NCBI RefSeq assembly: GCF_039534915.1
Contig: NZ_BAAAWE010000001.1
Location: forward strand, 5,766,001-5,830,000
Reading direction: 5' to 3'
From: Streptomyces roseofulvus
Lineage (GTDB): Bacteria; Actinomycetota; Actinomycetes; Streptomycetales; Streptomycetaceae
Length of the DNA stretch: 64,000 nt
The notes under the pieces were generated by a model, which was not told the origin of the DNA, made no database searches, and saw nothing but the letters and a program-made list of their open reading frames with translations. Shown piece after piece: positions 1-8,805 of this stretch. The translations under genes and the position numbers were made by a program. How positions within the stretch are numbered: position 1 is the first letter of the stretch; each line of letters opens with the position of its first letter.

Positions 1-136
1 GGACGCCGAACAGCTCATCGACGTCGTCGTCAAGGCCGCCCGCACCGGCAAGATCGGTGACGGAAAGGTCTGGAGCGTGCCGGTCGAGACCGCCGTCCGC
101 GTCCGCACGGGCGAGCGCGGGCCCGACGCGCTCTAG
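1..136 (+). CDS. glnK: PII nitrogen-regulatory protein, C-terminal fragment (window edge)
   Basis: Only the last 44 codons are in the window, read from base 2 to the TAG at 134-136. The peptide contains GKIGDGKVWSVPVE, the conserved C-terminal PII signature that helps bind ATP/ADP, and ends in RGPDAL. PII proteins sense 2-oxoglutarate and the ATP/ADP ratio and control ammonium uptake and nitrogen metabolism; the modified T-loop tyrosine lies upstream of the window. The next gene is glnD, the PII-modifying enzyme, which supports the usual actinobacterial order amtB-glnK-glnD. Choosing the name glnK over glnB rests on that order. Confidence 0.85.
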   Translation, partial: DAEQLIDVVVKAARTGKIGDGKVWSVPVETAVRVRTGERGPDAL

Positions 137-145
137 GTCGTTTCC

Positions 146-175
146 TTCGGATCAGGCAGCCCGGCATGATCCGAA
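146..175 (+). terminator. Hairpin after the PII gene
   Basis: TTCGGATCA (146-154) and TGATCCGAA (167-175) form a 9-bp perfect stem with a 12-nt loop, 9 nt past the PII stop codon. There is no T-tract, as is common in high-GC actinobacteria. It may end or attenuate transcription before glnD. Confidence 0.4.
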
Positions 176-201
176 AGAGACGGCCCAGGAACAGCACCCC
201 G

Positions 202-265
202 AGGGGTACGGCTTCCAGGGGTACGGCCTCCGGCCCCGGAGGCCGTACCCCTGAGCCGTACCCCT
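202..265. repeat. Nested double inverted repeat in the glnK-glnD spacer
   Basis: An outer pair, AGGGGTACGGCT (202-213) and AGCCGTACCCCT (254-265), encloses a perfect inner palindrome. The inner arms are GGGGTACGGCCTCCGG (218-233) and CCGGAGGCCGTACCCC (236-251), with only CC between them. GGGGTACGG therefore occurs twice on one side and CCGTACCCC twice on the other, so several alternative stems can form. It fills much of the spacer before glnD and could be a terminator, an attenuator or a mobile-repeat remnant. Confidence 0.75.
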
Positions 266-319
266 TCGGCACGACCCCCCGCCGCCCCCGCACAGCGCCC
301 CCGAGCGAAGGAGCCGCCG

Positions 320-2773
320 GTGACCACCCTCGAACCGCAGGACGCGACCGAAGAGCAGGGACCCGAGGGCTACGCGGCGGACCGGCTGCGACTCCTCCAC
401 GAGAAGGAGCGGACCGGCCCCGAGCGCCGTACCGCCCTCGCCCGTCTCACCGACGACTGGCTCGCCGGACTCTTCGCCGCCGCCGCGCCGCCCCGGGGGG
501 TCGCCCTCGTCGCCGTCGGCGGCTACGGCCGCGCCGAACTCTCCCCGCGCAGCGACCTCGACCTCCTCCTGCTCCACGACGGCAGCGCCCCCAAGGAGGC
601 CGTCGCCGCCCTCGCCGACCGCATCTGGTACCCCGTCTGGGACCTCGGACTCGCCCTCGACCACTCCGTCCGCACCCCCGCCCAGGCCCGCGCCACCGCC
701 GCCGAGGACCTCAAGGTCCAGCTCGGCCTCCTCGACGCCCGGCCGCTGGCCGGCGACGCCGCCCTCGCCGCCGCCCTGCGCTCCACCGTCCTCGCCGACT
801 GGCGCAACCAGGCGGTCCGCCGCCTCCCCGAACTCGCCGAGCTCTGCCGTGACCGCGCCGAACGCTCCGGCGAACTCCGCTTCCTCCTGGAACCCGACCT
901 CAAGGAGGCCCGCGGCGGCCTCCGCGACGCCCAGGCACTGCGCGCCGTCGCCGCCTCCTGGCTCGCCGACGCCCCCCGCGACGGGCTCGACACCGCCCGC
1001 CGCCGCCTCCTCGACGCCCGAGACGCCCTCCACCTGGCCACCGGCCGCGCCACCGACCGGCTCGCCCTCCAGGAACAGGACGCCGTCGCCGAGGAACTCG
1101 GCCTGCTCGACGCCGACACCCTGCTCCGCGGCGTGTACGAGGCCGCCGGCGTCGTCACGTACGCCTCCGACGTCACCTGGCGCGAGGTCGGCCGCGTCCT
1201 CAAGGCCCGCTCCGCCCGCCCCCGGCTCCGCTCGCTCCTCGGCGGCCGGGCCGGCCCGAAGGCACCCGCCGAGCGCACCCCGCTCGCCGAGGGCGTCGTC
1301 GAGATGGACGGCGAGGCCGTCCTCGCGCTCTCCGCCAAACCCGAACGCGACCCGGCCCTCCCGCTGCGCGCCGCCGCCGCGGCCGCCCAGCACGGCCTGC
1401 CGCTCTCCCCGCACGCCGTCCGCCGGCTCGCCGCCACCGCCAAACCGCTGCCGGTGCCGTGGCCCGCCGAGGCCCGCGAGAACCTCGTCACCCTCCTCGG
1501 CGCCGGCGCCTCAGCCGTCCCGGTCTGGGAGGCCCTGGAGGCCGAGGGGCTCGTCACCCGGCTGCTGCCCGACTGGGAGCGCGTCCGGCACCGCCCGCAG
1601 CGGAACCCCGTCCACACCTGGACCGTCGACCGGCACCTCGTCGAGACCGCCGTCCGCGCCGCCTCCCTCACCCGCCGCGTCGGCCGCCCCGACCTCCTCC
1701 TCGTCGCCGCCCTCCTCCACGACATCGGCAAGGGCTGGCCCGGCGACCACTCCGTCGCCGGCGAGACCATCGCCCGCGACCTCGCCGCCCGCATCGGCTT
1801 CGACCGCACCGACACCGCCACCGTCGCCACCGTCGTCCGCCACCACCTGCTCCTCGTCGACACCGCCACCCGCCGCGACCTCGACGACCCCGCCACCGTC
1901 CAGGCCGTCGCCGCCGCCGTCGGCACCGTCGGCACCCTCGAACTCCTCCACGCCCTCACCGAGGCCGACGCCCTCGCCACCGGACCCGCCGCCTGGTCCG
2001 CCTGGCGCGCCTCCCTCGTCGCCGACCTCGTCAAGCGCGTCACCGGCGTGCTCGCGGGGGAGCCGCTGCCCGACCCCGAGGCGGCCGCGCCCAGCGCCGA
2101 ACAGGAACGGCTCGCCGTCGAGGCGCTGCGCACCGGCGAACCCGTCCTCGCCCTCCACACCCGCGACGAACAGCCCCTCGACCCGGACGAGCCCGAACCC
2201 GTCGGCGTCGAACTCCTCATCGCCCTCCCGGACCAGCCGGGCGTCCTGCCCGCCGTCGCGGGCGTCCTCGCCCTGCACCGGCTCACCGTCCGCGCCGCCG
2301 ACCTGCGCGCCGTGGAACTCCCCACGGAACTGGGCTCCGCGCCCGGCTCCGTCCTCGTCCTCGACTGGCGGGTCGCGGCCGAGTACGGCTCCCTGCCCCA
2401 GGGGCACCGGCTCCGCGCCGACCTGCTGCGCGCCCTGGACGGCTCCCTCGACATCGCGGCCCGGCTCGCGGAGCGGGAGGCCGCCTACCCGCGCCGCCGG
2501 GGCGTCCAGGCCCCGCCGCCCCGCGTCACCGTGGCCCCCGCCGACTCCCGCCTCGCCACCGTCCTGGAGGTCCGCGCCCAGGACGCCCCCGGCCTCCTCC
2601 ACCGCATCGGCCGCGCCCTGGAGGGAGCGGCGGTCCGGGTGCGCAGCGCCCATGTCTCCACGCTCGGCGCCAACGCGGTGGACACCCTGTACGTGACGCG
2701 TCCGGACGGCTCCCTCCTCCCCGACGAGGAGGCGATCGACCTGGCCAGGGCGCTGGAGGAGGCGCTGGGCTGA
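320..2773 (+). CDS. glnD: PII nucleotidyltransferase / nucleotidyl-removing enzyme GlnD
   Basis: GlnD modifies and de-modifies PII according to glutamine level; in S. coelicolor the modification of GlnK is reported to be adenylylation rather than uridylylation. The 817-aa product has the family's domain order. A nucleotidyltransferase motif GGYGRAELSPRSDLD lies near residues 67-81. An HD phosphohydrolase domain has LLHDIGKG near 468. Two C-terminal ACT domains start near 628 (ELLIALPDQPGVLPAVAGVL) and 746 (VLEVRAQDAPGLLHRIGRAL). The GTG start follows a GAAGGAG ribosome site with suitable spacing. It lies 183 nt after the PII gene, so the two are probably co-transcribed, subject to the palindromic spacer. 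Confidence 0.95.
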   Translation: MTTLEPQDATEEQGPEGYAADRLRLLHEKERTGPERRTALARLTDDWLAGLFAAAAPPRGVALVAVGGYGRAELSPRSDLDLLLLHDGSAPKEAVAALADRIWYPVWDLGLALDHSVRTPAQARATAAEDLKVQLGLLDARPLAGDAALAAALRSTVLADWRNQAVRRLPELAELCRDRAERSGELRFLLEPDLKEARGGLRDAQALRAVAASWLADAPRDGLDTARRRLLDARDALHLATGRATDRLALQEQDAVAEELGLLDADTLLRGVYEAAGVVTYASDVTWREVGRVLKARSARPRLRSLLGGRAGPKAPAERTPLAEGVVEMDGEAVLALSAKPERDPALPLRAAAAAAQHGLPLSPHAVRRLAATAKPLPVPWPAEARENLVTLLGAGASAVPVWEALEAEGLVTRLLPDWERVRHRPQRNPVHTWTVDRHLVETAVRAASLTRRVGRPDLLLVAALLHDIGKGWPGDHSVAGETIARDLAARIGFDRTDTATVATVVRHHLLLVDTATRRDLDDPATVQAVAAAVGTVGTLELLHALTEADALATGPAAWSAWRASLVADLVKRVTGVLAGEPLPDPEAAAPSAEQERLAVEALRTGEPVLALHTRDEQPLDPDEPEPVGVELLIALPDQPGVLPAVAGVLALHRLTVRAADLRAVELPTELGSAPGSVLVLDWRVAAEYGSLPQGHRLRADLLRALDGSLDIAARLAEREAAYPRRRGVQAPPPRVTVAPADSRLATVLEVRAQDAPGLLHRIGRALEGAAVRVRSAHVSTLGANAVDTLYVTRPDGSLLPDEEAIDLARALEEALG

Positions 2774-2890
2774 GGGGCCCCGGCCCCGCCTCCGGTCGCC
2801 GGATCGGGCGGGCGGGGCCACACTCTCCGGGCGGCCCGATACCCTGGAGGGCAATCCGACCGCCCACGACACCGAGGATCCGCGACCGCC

Positions 2891-4444
2891 GTGTTCGATA
2901 CCCTCTCCGACCGCCTTGCAGCGACCTTCAAGAACCTCCGCGGCAAGGGCCGTCTGTCCGAGGCGGACATCGACGCCACCGCACGCGAGATCCGGATCGC
3001 CCTGCTCGAAGCGGACGTGGCCCTTCCGGTCGTCCGCTCCTTCATCAAGCAGGTCAAGGAGCGCGCCACCGGCGCCGAGGTCTCGCAGGCCCTCAACCCT
3101 GCCCAGCAGGTCATCAAGATCGTCAACGAGGAGCTCATCGGCATCCTCGGCGGCGAGACCCGCCGGCTGCGGTTCGCCAAGACCGCGCCGACCGTGATCA
3201 TGCTCGCCGGTCTCCAGGGCGCCGGTAAGACCACCCTCGCCGGAAAGCTCGGTCTCTGGCTGAAGGGGCAGGGCCACTCGCCGCTGCTCGTCGCCTGCGA
3301 CCTCCAGCGCCCCAACGCGGTCAACCAGCTCTCGGTCGTCGCCGACCGCGCCGGCGTCGCCTTCTACGGCCCGCAGCCGGGCAACGGCGTGGGCGACCCG
3401 GTCCAGGTCGCCAAGGACTCGATCGAGTACGCCCGGTCGAAGATGTACGACATCGTCATCGTCGACACCGCCGGCCGCCTCGGCATCGACCAGGAGCTGA
3501 TGCAGCAGGCCGCGGACATCCGCGACGCCGTCAGCCCCGACGAGATCCTCTTCGTCGTCGACGCCATGATCGGTCAGGACGCGGTCAACACCGCCGAGGC
3601 CTTCCGCGACGGCGTCGGCTTCGACGGCGTCGTGCTCTCCAAGCTCGACGGCGACGCCCGCGGTGGTGCCGCGCTCTCCATCGCGCACGTCACCGGCAAG
3701 CAGATCATGTTCGCCTCCAACGGCGAGAAGCTGGACGACTTCGACGCGTTCCACCCGGACCGCATGGCGTCCCGCATCCTCGGCATGGGCGACATGCTGT
3801 CGCTCATCGAGAAGGCCCAGCAGACCTTCGACGAGGAAGAGGCCGCCAAGATGGCCTCGAAGCTCGCGTCGAAGAAGGGCCAGGACTTCACCCTGGACGA
3901 CTTCCTCGCCCAGATGGAGCAGGTCCGCAAGATGGGCTCCATCAGCAAGCTCCTCGGCATGCTGCCCGGCATGGGGCAGATGAAGGAGCAGATCGCCAAC
4001 ATCGACGAGCGGGACGTGGACCGTACCGCCGCCATCATCAAGTCGATGACCCCGGCCGAGCGCCAGGACCCGACGATCATCAACGGCTCCCGCCGCGCCC
4101 GTATCGCCAAGGGTTCCGGCGTCGAGGTCAGCGCCGTGAAGGGCCTGGTCGAGCGGTTCTTCGAGGCCCGCAAGATGATGTCCCGGATGGCCCAGGGCGG
4201 CGGCCTGCCCGGCATGCCCGGCATCCCGGGCATGGGCGGCGGCCCCGGCCGGCAGAAGAAGCAGGTCAAGCAGGCCAAGGGCAAGCGCAAGAGCGGCAAC
4301 CCGATGAAGCGGAAGGCCGAGGAGCAGGCCGCCCAGGCGAAGCGGGAGCAGGCCCAGCAGGGCGGCGCCTTCGGGCTGCCGGGCGCCGGCCAGGGCCCGC
4401 AGGACTTCGAGCTGCCGGACGAGTTCAAGAAGTTCATGGGCTGA
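2891..4444 (+). CDS. ffh: Signal recognition particle protein Ffh (SRP54)
   Basis: This is the GTPase of the signal recognition particle, which binds 4.5S RNA and signal peptides and delivers ribosomes to the membrane through FtsY. The 517-aa protein has the N domain, then the G domain with P-loop GLQGAGKTT near residue 106 and DTAGRLG near 193. The methionine-rich M domain follows, with RNA-binding SRRARIAKGSG near 396 and a Gly/Met/Pro-rich tail. The GTG at 2891 gives the standard MFDTLSDRL start. A strong terminator follows, so the gene ends its own transcription unit. Confidence 0.97.
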   Translation: MFDTLSDRLAATFKNLRGKGRLSEADIDATAREIRIALLEADVALPVVRSFIKQVKERATGAEVSQALNPAQQVIKIVNEELIGILGGETRRLRFAKTAPTVIMLAGLQGAGKTTLAGKLGLWLKGQGHSPLLVACDLQRPNAVNQLSVVADRAGVAFYGPQPGNGVGDPVQVAKDSIEYARSKMYDIVIVDTAGRLGIDQELMQQAADIRDAVSPDEILFVVDAMIGQDAVNTAEAFRDGVGFDGVVLSKLDGDARGGAALSIAHVTGKQIMFASNGEKLDDFDAFHPDRMASRILGMGDMLSLIEKAQQTFDEEEAAKMASKLASKKGQDFTLDDFLAQMEQVRKMGSISKLLGMLPGMGQMKEQIANIDERDVDRTAAIIKSMTPAERQDPTIINGSRRARIAKGSGVEVSAVKGLVERFFEARKMMSRMAQGGGLPGMPGIPGMGGGPGRQKKQVKQAKGKRKSGNPMKRKAEEQAAQAKREQAQQGGAFGLPGAGQGPQDFELPDEFKKFMG

Positions 4445-4460
4445 CACCCGTCGGCCGGGA

Positions 4461-4507
4461 GGGCCCGGGGCGGTTTCGAGTCACCGAAACCGCCCCGGGC
4501 CCTTCTT
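4461..4507 (+). terminator. Strong intrinsic terminator after ffh
   Basis: An 18-bp perfect stem has arms 4461-4478 (GGGCCCGGGGCGGTTTCG) and 4485-4502 with a 6-nt loop, followed by TTCTT. It lies 16 nt past the ffh stop. Confidence 0.9.
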
Positions 4508-4587
4508 CGTCCGCCCGGCCCTCCCGTCATGCCCCTTCTGTCCGGATCTTCGATACTGAGGCCACTGCCGCCCCGAGGAGAGCAGAC

Positions 4588-6546
4588 GTGGCCAACCCCG
4601 TACCCCCGCGCGACCGGACCGACCAGCCCTGGCGCTCGGAAGGGGCGCCGCCGCCCCCGCCGCCGAAGCGGAAGATGCCCGGAGGCTGGGGCAGCCTCGT
4701 CCTCACCGCGCTCGCCGTCTACCTGATCGCCAACGTCGTGCTGTCCTTCTTCAACGAGGGCGACGGGCCGACGATCTCGTACACCGAGTTCAGCAAGCAG
4801 GTCACCGCCGGAAACGTCACCAAGATCTACTCCAAGGGCGACGCCATCCAGGGCCAGCTGAAGGAGAAGCAGCCGGTGCCCGACGGCGACGGCGACTACA
4901 CCAAGTTCCAGACCCAGCGCCCGGCCTTCGCCGACGACGACCTGTGGGCGCAGCTCACCCGGCAGAAGGTCACCGTCACCGCCGAGCCCGTGGTGCAGGA
5001 ACGTTCGTTCCTCGCCAATCTCCTCCTCTCGCTCGCCCCGATGCTGCTGCTGGTCCTCCTCTGGGTCTTCATCGCCCGCCGGATGAGCGCCGGCATGGGC
5101 GGGGCCGGCGGCATGCTCGGCCGCAAGCAGCCGCCGAAACCGGTCGAGCTGGAGGGCGGCAGGCGCACCACCTTCGCCGACGTGGCCGGCATCGACGAGG
5201 TGGAGGGCGAGCTCAACGACGTCGTCGACTTCCTCAAGAACCCCCAGGCGTACCGGGACATGGGCGCCAAGATGCCGCGCGGTGTCCTCCTCGCCGGCCC
5301 TCCCGGCACCGGCAAGACGCTCCTCGCCCGGGCCGTCGCCGGCGAGGCCGGGGTGCCGTTCTTCTCCGCCTCCGCCTCCGAGTTCATCGAGATGATCGTC
5401 GGCGTCGGCGCCTCCCGGGTCCGCGAGCTCTTCGCGGAGGCCCGCAAGGTCGCCCCCGCGATCATCTTCATCGACGAGATCGACACCATCGGCCGGGCCC
5501 GCGGCGGCGGCTCAGGGATGGGCGGCCACGACGAGCGGGAGCAGACGCTCAACCAGATCCTCACCGAGATGGACGGCTTCACCGGCTCCGAGGGCGTCAT
5601 CGTGCTCGCCGCCACCAACCGCGCCGACGTCCTCGACCCCGCCCTCACCCGCCCCGGTCGCTTCGACCGGATCGTCCACGTCAACCCGCCCGACCGCGGC
5701 GGCCGCGAGGCGATCCTCCGGATCCACACCCGGCAGATCCCGCTCGCCAAGGACGTCGACCTGGAGCAGGTCGCCCGCACCACCCCCGGCATGACCGGCG
5801 CCGAACTCGCCAACCTCGCCAACGAGGCCGCCCTGCTCGCCGTCAAGCGCGAGCAGAAGGCCGTCACCCAGTCGGACCTCTCCGACGCCCTGGAGAAGGT
5901 CCAGCTCGGCGCCGAACGGCCCCTCGTCATGCCCGAGGAGGAGCGCCGCCGCACCGCCTACCACGAGAGCGGCCACGCCCTGCTGGGCATGCTCCAGCCC
6001 GGTGCCGACCCCGTCCGCAAGATCACCATCGTGCCGCGCGGCCGCGCCCTCGGCGTCACCCTCTCCACCCCCGACGCCGACAAGTACGCCTACACCGAGG
6101 AGTACCTGCGCGGCCGGATCATCGGCGCCCTCGGCGGCATGGCGGCCGAGCAGGTCGTCTTCGGCGTCATCACCACCGGCGCCGAGAGCGACCTGGAACA
6201 GGTCACCAACATCGCCCGGGGGATGGTCGGCCGCTGGGGGATGAGCGTGACCGTCGGCCGGCTCACCGCCATCCCGAGCGACGCCCAGCAGGCGTACGGA
6301 CTCTCCGCCGCCCCCTCGACCCTCGACACCGTCGACGCCGAGATGCGCCGGATCGTCGACGAGTGCTACGAGGACGCCGTACGGCTGCTGCGCGAGCACC
6401 GCGACCGGCTGGACGCCCTGAGCGCCGCGCTGCTCGCCGAGGAGACGCTGGAGGAGGAGGCGGCCTACCGGGCGGCCGGCATCGAGCGCCCCGACCCGAA
6501 CGCGCCCGAACCGGGCGTCGGTCCCCGGCCGGAGACGCCCGCCTGA
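4588..6546 (+). CDS. ftsH: ATP-dependent zinc metalloprotease FtsH (probable paralogue)
   Basis: FtsH is a membrane-anchored hexameric AAA protease that extracts and degrades membrane and short-lived proteins. The 652-aa product has two N-terminal membrane segments near residues 32-52 and 140-165 with an extracytoplasmic part between them. P-loop GPPGTGKT is near 237, Walker B IIFIDEID near 292, and the zinc site HESGH near 458. The GTG start follows a GAGGAG site. Streptomyces normally carries another ftsH elsewhere beside cell-cycle and folate genes, so this copy is probably a second FtsH; the paralogue itself is not in the window. Confidence 0.93.
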   Translation: MANPVPPRDRTDQPWRSEGAPPPPPPKRKMPGGWGSLVLTALAVYLIANVVLSFFNEGDGPTISYTEFSKQVTAGNVTKIYSKGDAIQGQLKEKQPVPDGDGDYTKFQTQRPAFADDDLWAQLTRQKVTVTAEPVVQERSFLANLLLSLAPMLLLVLLWVFIARRMSAGMGGAGGMLGRKQPPKPVELEGGRRTTFADVAGIDEVEGELNDVVDFLKNPQAYRDMGAKMPRGVLLAGPPGTGKTLLARAVAGEAGVPFFSASASEFIEMIVGVGASRVRELFAEARKVAPAIIFIDEIDTIGRARGGGSGMGGHDEREQTLNQILTEMDGFTGSEGVIVLAATNRADVLDPALTRPGRFDRIVHVNPPDRGGREAILRIHTRQIPLAKDVDLEQVARTTPGMTGAELANLANEAALLAVKREQKAVTQSDLSDALEKVQLGAERPLVMPEEERRRTAYHESGHALLGMLQPGADPVRKITIVPRGRALGVTLSTPDADKYAYTEEYLRGRIIGALGGMAAEQVVFGVITTGAESDLEQVTNIARGMVGRWGMSVTVGRLTAIPSDAQQAYGLSAAPSTLDTVDAEMRRIVDECYEDAVRLLREHRDRLDALSAALLAEETLEEEAAYRAAGIERPDPNAPEPGVGPRPETPA

Positions 6547-6556
6547 GGCGTACCGC

Positions 6557-7282
6557 CTACGGCACGCGCGCGACCACGTACCGGAAGACGTTCGGCATCC
6601 ACACCGTGCCGTCCGCGCGCCGGTACGGGGCCAGCGCCTCCTCGATCTCCTTCTCCACCTGCGCGGGGTCGCCGGCCCGCACCGCCGCGTCGAAGACGCC
6701 GGTCGACAGCAGCCCGCGCACCGCGCTGGCCTCGTCCGCGTACCCGAAGGGACAGGCGACCCGGCCGTCGCCGACCGGCCGCAGCCCGGCCCGCACCGCG
6801 AGCGCGCCCAGGTCGGCACGGGGGGAGGGGCGCCGGTCCGCGAGCCGGTCGGCGAGCCGCAGCAGCCGCTCCGTCGCGCACCGCTCCGGCGGCCCCCAGC
6901 CGGCCAGCACGACCGCCGTGCCCCGTTGGGCCGCCCGGGTGAGGTCGGCCGGGCCGAAGGAGGTGCGGTCGGCCGCGTGGAAGGCGGTGACCACGTCGTA
7001 CGGGCCGTCCTCCGGTACGTCGGAGGTGACCGGGACGGTGTCGGGGAGGCGGGTTCTGGCCAGTTCCGCGCGCGCGTGGTCCGCCTCCGCCCCGGCGGCC
7101 GCGGCGCCCCGGGCGGCGGCCATCAGCAGCGCGAGTCCGGTGCCGCAGTCCAGGCCGAGCAGCCGGGTGCCAGGGCCCACGCCGAGACGTTCGTGGACCG
7201 CCTCGTAGAGCGGGACGAGCATCCGCTCCTGGATCTCGGCCCAGTCGCGCGCGGGGTGGTGCGGGACGAGCGTAGGTGTCAT
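6557..7282 (-). CDS. SAM-dependent methyltransferase, substrate unknown
   Basis: The 241-aa protein has a class I Rossmann methyltransferase motif I, GLDCGTGLALLMA, near residue 43, followed by an acidic loop and an FHAADRTSF stretch. Nothing points to a particular substrate. It faces ftsH tail to tail with only 10 nt between the stop codons, so the two share a termination zone; AGGCG-TAC-CGCCT at 6546-6558 is a small hairpin over both stops. The ATG at 7282 is chosen because it gives a complete N-terminal helix (MTPTLVPHHPARDW). Confidence 0.7.
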   Translation of the reverse strand: MTPTLVPHHPARDWAEIQERMLVPLYEAVHERLGVGPGTRLLGLDCGTGLALLMAAARGAAAAGAEADHARAELARTRLPDTVPVTSDVPEDGPYDVVTAFHAADRTSFGPADLTRAAQRGTAVVLAGWGPPERCATERLLRLADRLADRRPSPRADLGALAVRAGLRPVGDGRVACPFGYADEASAVRGLLSTGVFDAAVRAGDPAQVEKEIEEALAPYRRADGTVWMPNVFRYVVARVP

Positions 7283-7588
7283 GGATCAGGCCCCATTCCG
7301 TGCCGGACGACAGCCCCCCGTAGCCAGGGAACTGCGCTTCGCGTCCGGCGTCCAGTGCTCGGGGCGGACGACCGGGGACGAGTTCGGGCCACGCCCCGGG
7401 GACGGCGCCGACGGGAGAGGGGGGCCGGTGCCCGAAGTCGGGCACCGGCCCGGTAGTGTCCCCTCCCACACCGCTCCGGCGCGCGTGACGACACCGCGCG
7501 CCGGGGCGTATGCGCCGCTGTGCACCAGCTGTGGATGCCTCGCTACCGACTGACGGGTACGTGCAAAATATTTGAGTTGCCCCGGAAT
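7283..7588. other. Intergenic region with a hairpin, no gene seen
   Basis: This is most of the divergent gap between the methyltransferase and the SprT-like gene. The short frames in it lack convincing codon bias or ribosome sites. It holds the hairpin at 7423-7450 and runs into the promoter at 7589. Part of it (around 7560-7580) is unusually AT-rich for this genome. Confidence 0.5.
7423..7450. other. Perfect 13-bp hairpin in the divergent gap
   Basis: GGCCGGTGCCCGA (7423-7435) and TCGGGCACCGGCC (7438-7450) are perfect inverted copies separated by AG. There is no T-tract on either side. It could end stray transcription, work as an operator, or be structural. Confidence 0.55.
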
Positions 7589-7615
7589 GGAACCCGGAGG
7601 GGATCCGGCTCGTTG
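7589..7615 (+). promoter_or_regulatory. Candidate SigR/ECF-type promoter, probably leaderless
   Basis: GGAAC (7589-7593) is followed after 18 nt by GTTG (7612-7615). This resembles the SigR-class pattern of GGAAY plus GTT at 18-19 nt spacing. Transcription starting about 8 nt after GTTG would begin at the GTG start codon (7624), so the message would be leaderless; consistent with this, I see no ribosome binding site. Confidence 0.4.
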
Positions 7616-7623
7616 TACCCGAC

Positions 7624-8217
7624 GTGAGCACGACACCACCTGTCCTCGCCGCAGAGCTGGCGCAGGCGTGGGCCGACATTCAGCGGCACCACCCCGAGCT
7701 GCCGGACCTCGCCGCGCCCGAGTCCCTGATCGGAGAGTCCTCGTCCGCCTGCGGCGCCGAGCTCTCCTTCGAGCGACTGCTCCACGAGGCAGTCCACGGC
7801 ATCGCCGCTGCCCGGGGTGTCCGCGACACCTCCCGCGCCGGCCGCTACCACAACCGCAGATTCCTCGCGATCGCCGAGGAGATGGGCCTCGACCATCCCG
7901 AGGAGCCGCACGCCAGCAGCGGCTTCTCCCTGGTCACGCTCAACCCCGAGGCGAAGCGGCGCTACCGGCCCACCATCGAGCGGCTGCAGCGCGCCCTCAA
8001 GGCCCACACCGTGGCCACGGCCGCCGACACCAAGCGCTCCTTCCGCGGACCGGCCGCCCGGCACGGCTCCTCGGGCGGCGGCGTCCGGGTCAAGGCCGTC
8101 TGCGACTGCGGGCGCAACGTGCGCGTGGTGCCGTCGGTGCTCGCCCAGGCCCCGATCGTCTGCGGCGGCTGCGGAAAGCCCTTCCGGATCCCCGAGACGG
8201 TGGGCGCCGCCGGCTGA
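7624..8217 (+). CDS. SprT-like zinc protein with C-terminal zinc ribbon, function unknown
   Basis: The 197-aa protein carries LLHEAVHG near residues 49-56, an HExxH zinc-peptidase motif. YHNRRFLAIAEEMGL follows near 79, the position of the third zinc ligand in SprT-like proteins. The C-terminal part has paired cysteines, CDCGRN near 160 and CGGCGKPF near 180, forming a zinc ribbon. SprT/Spartan relatives include DNA-protein crosslink proteases, but a similar activity here is inference. It sits just before rpsP but has its own candidate stress-type promoter. The GTG start is the first in frame and lies at the predicted transcription start. Confidence 0.7.
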   Translation: MSTTPPVLAAELAQAWADIQRHHPELPDLAAPESLIGESSSACGAELSFERLLHEAVHGIAAARGVRDTSRAGRYHNRRFLAIAEEMGLDHPEEPHASSGFSLVTLNPEAKRRYRPTIERLQRALKAHTVATAADTKRSFRGPAARHGSSGGGVRVKAVCDCGRNVRVVPSVLAQAPIVCGGCGKPFRIPETVGAAG

Positions 8218-8371
8218 CCTGGCGGCGTGTGGCACAATGGTCAGCTGTACTCGACAGTCGCACAGGACCCCTCTCTCCTCCGGCTGACGCGTCCATCGGG
8301 CACCCGAGTACCGCAACCCCACGTGGCATCTCAAGTGCCCAACCACGTCAAGACCAGGAGACACCACTCCA

Positions 8372-8803
8372 GTGGCAGTCAAGATCAAGCTCAAGCGCCT
8401 CGGCAAGATTCGCCAGCCGCACTACCGCATCGTCGTCGCCGACTCGCGCACCCGCCGTGACGGCCGCGCGATCGAGGAGATCGGCCTCTACCACCCGACG
8501 TACAACCCGTCGCGTATCGAGGTCGACTCCGAGCGTGCGCAGTACTGGCTCTCCGTCGGCGCCCAGCCGACCGAGCCCGTCCTCGCCATCCTGAAGCTCA
8601 CCGGCGACTGGCAGAAGCACAAGGGCCTCCCCGCCCCGGAGAAGCCGCTGCTCGCCCCGGCGACCAAGGAAGAGAAGCGCGCTTCCTTCGACGAGTTCGC
8701 CAAGGCGCTCGAGGGTGCCGAGGACAAGGGTGAGGCCATCACCCCGAAGGCCAAGAAGGCGAAGGCGGACGAGGCCGAGGCCGAGTCCACCACCGAGGCC
8801 TGA
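8372..8803 (+). CDS. rpsP: 30S ribosomal protein S16
   Basis: S16 binds 16S rRNA early in 30S assembly. The 143-aa product begins MAVKIKLKRLGKIRQPHYR and has the conserved DGRAIEEIGLYHP segment. It also has an Ala/Glu/Lys-rich C-terminal extension typical of actinobacteria, compared with about 80 residues in E. coli. The GTG start follows CCAGGAG. The 154-nt leader contains a 6-bp stem, ACGTGG (8321-8326) with CCACGT (8343-8348). It heads the operon rpsP-khpA-rimM-trmD, with rplS following. Confidence 0.97.
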   Translation: MAVKIKLKRLGKIRQPHYRIVVADSRTRRDGRAIEEIGLYHPTYNPSRIEVDSERAQYWLSVGAQPTEPVLAILKLTGDWQKHKGLPAPEKPLLAPATKEEKRASFDEFAKALEGAEDKGEAITPKAKKAKADEAEAESTTEA

Positions 8804-8805
8804 TC

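Noticed and set aside
1511..4447. Very long open frame on the minus strand across glnD and ffh, and similar ones opposite comM, mcrB and the 35-38 kb genes
   Set aside because: Composition follows from GC-rich third positions of the real gene; there are no ribosome sites or family motifs, and well-recognised genes occupy the other strand.
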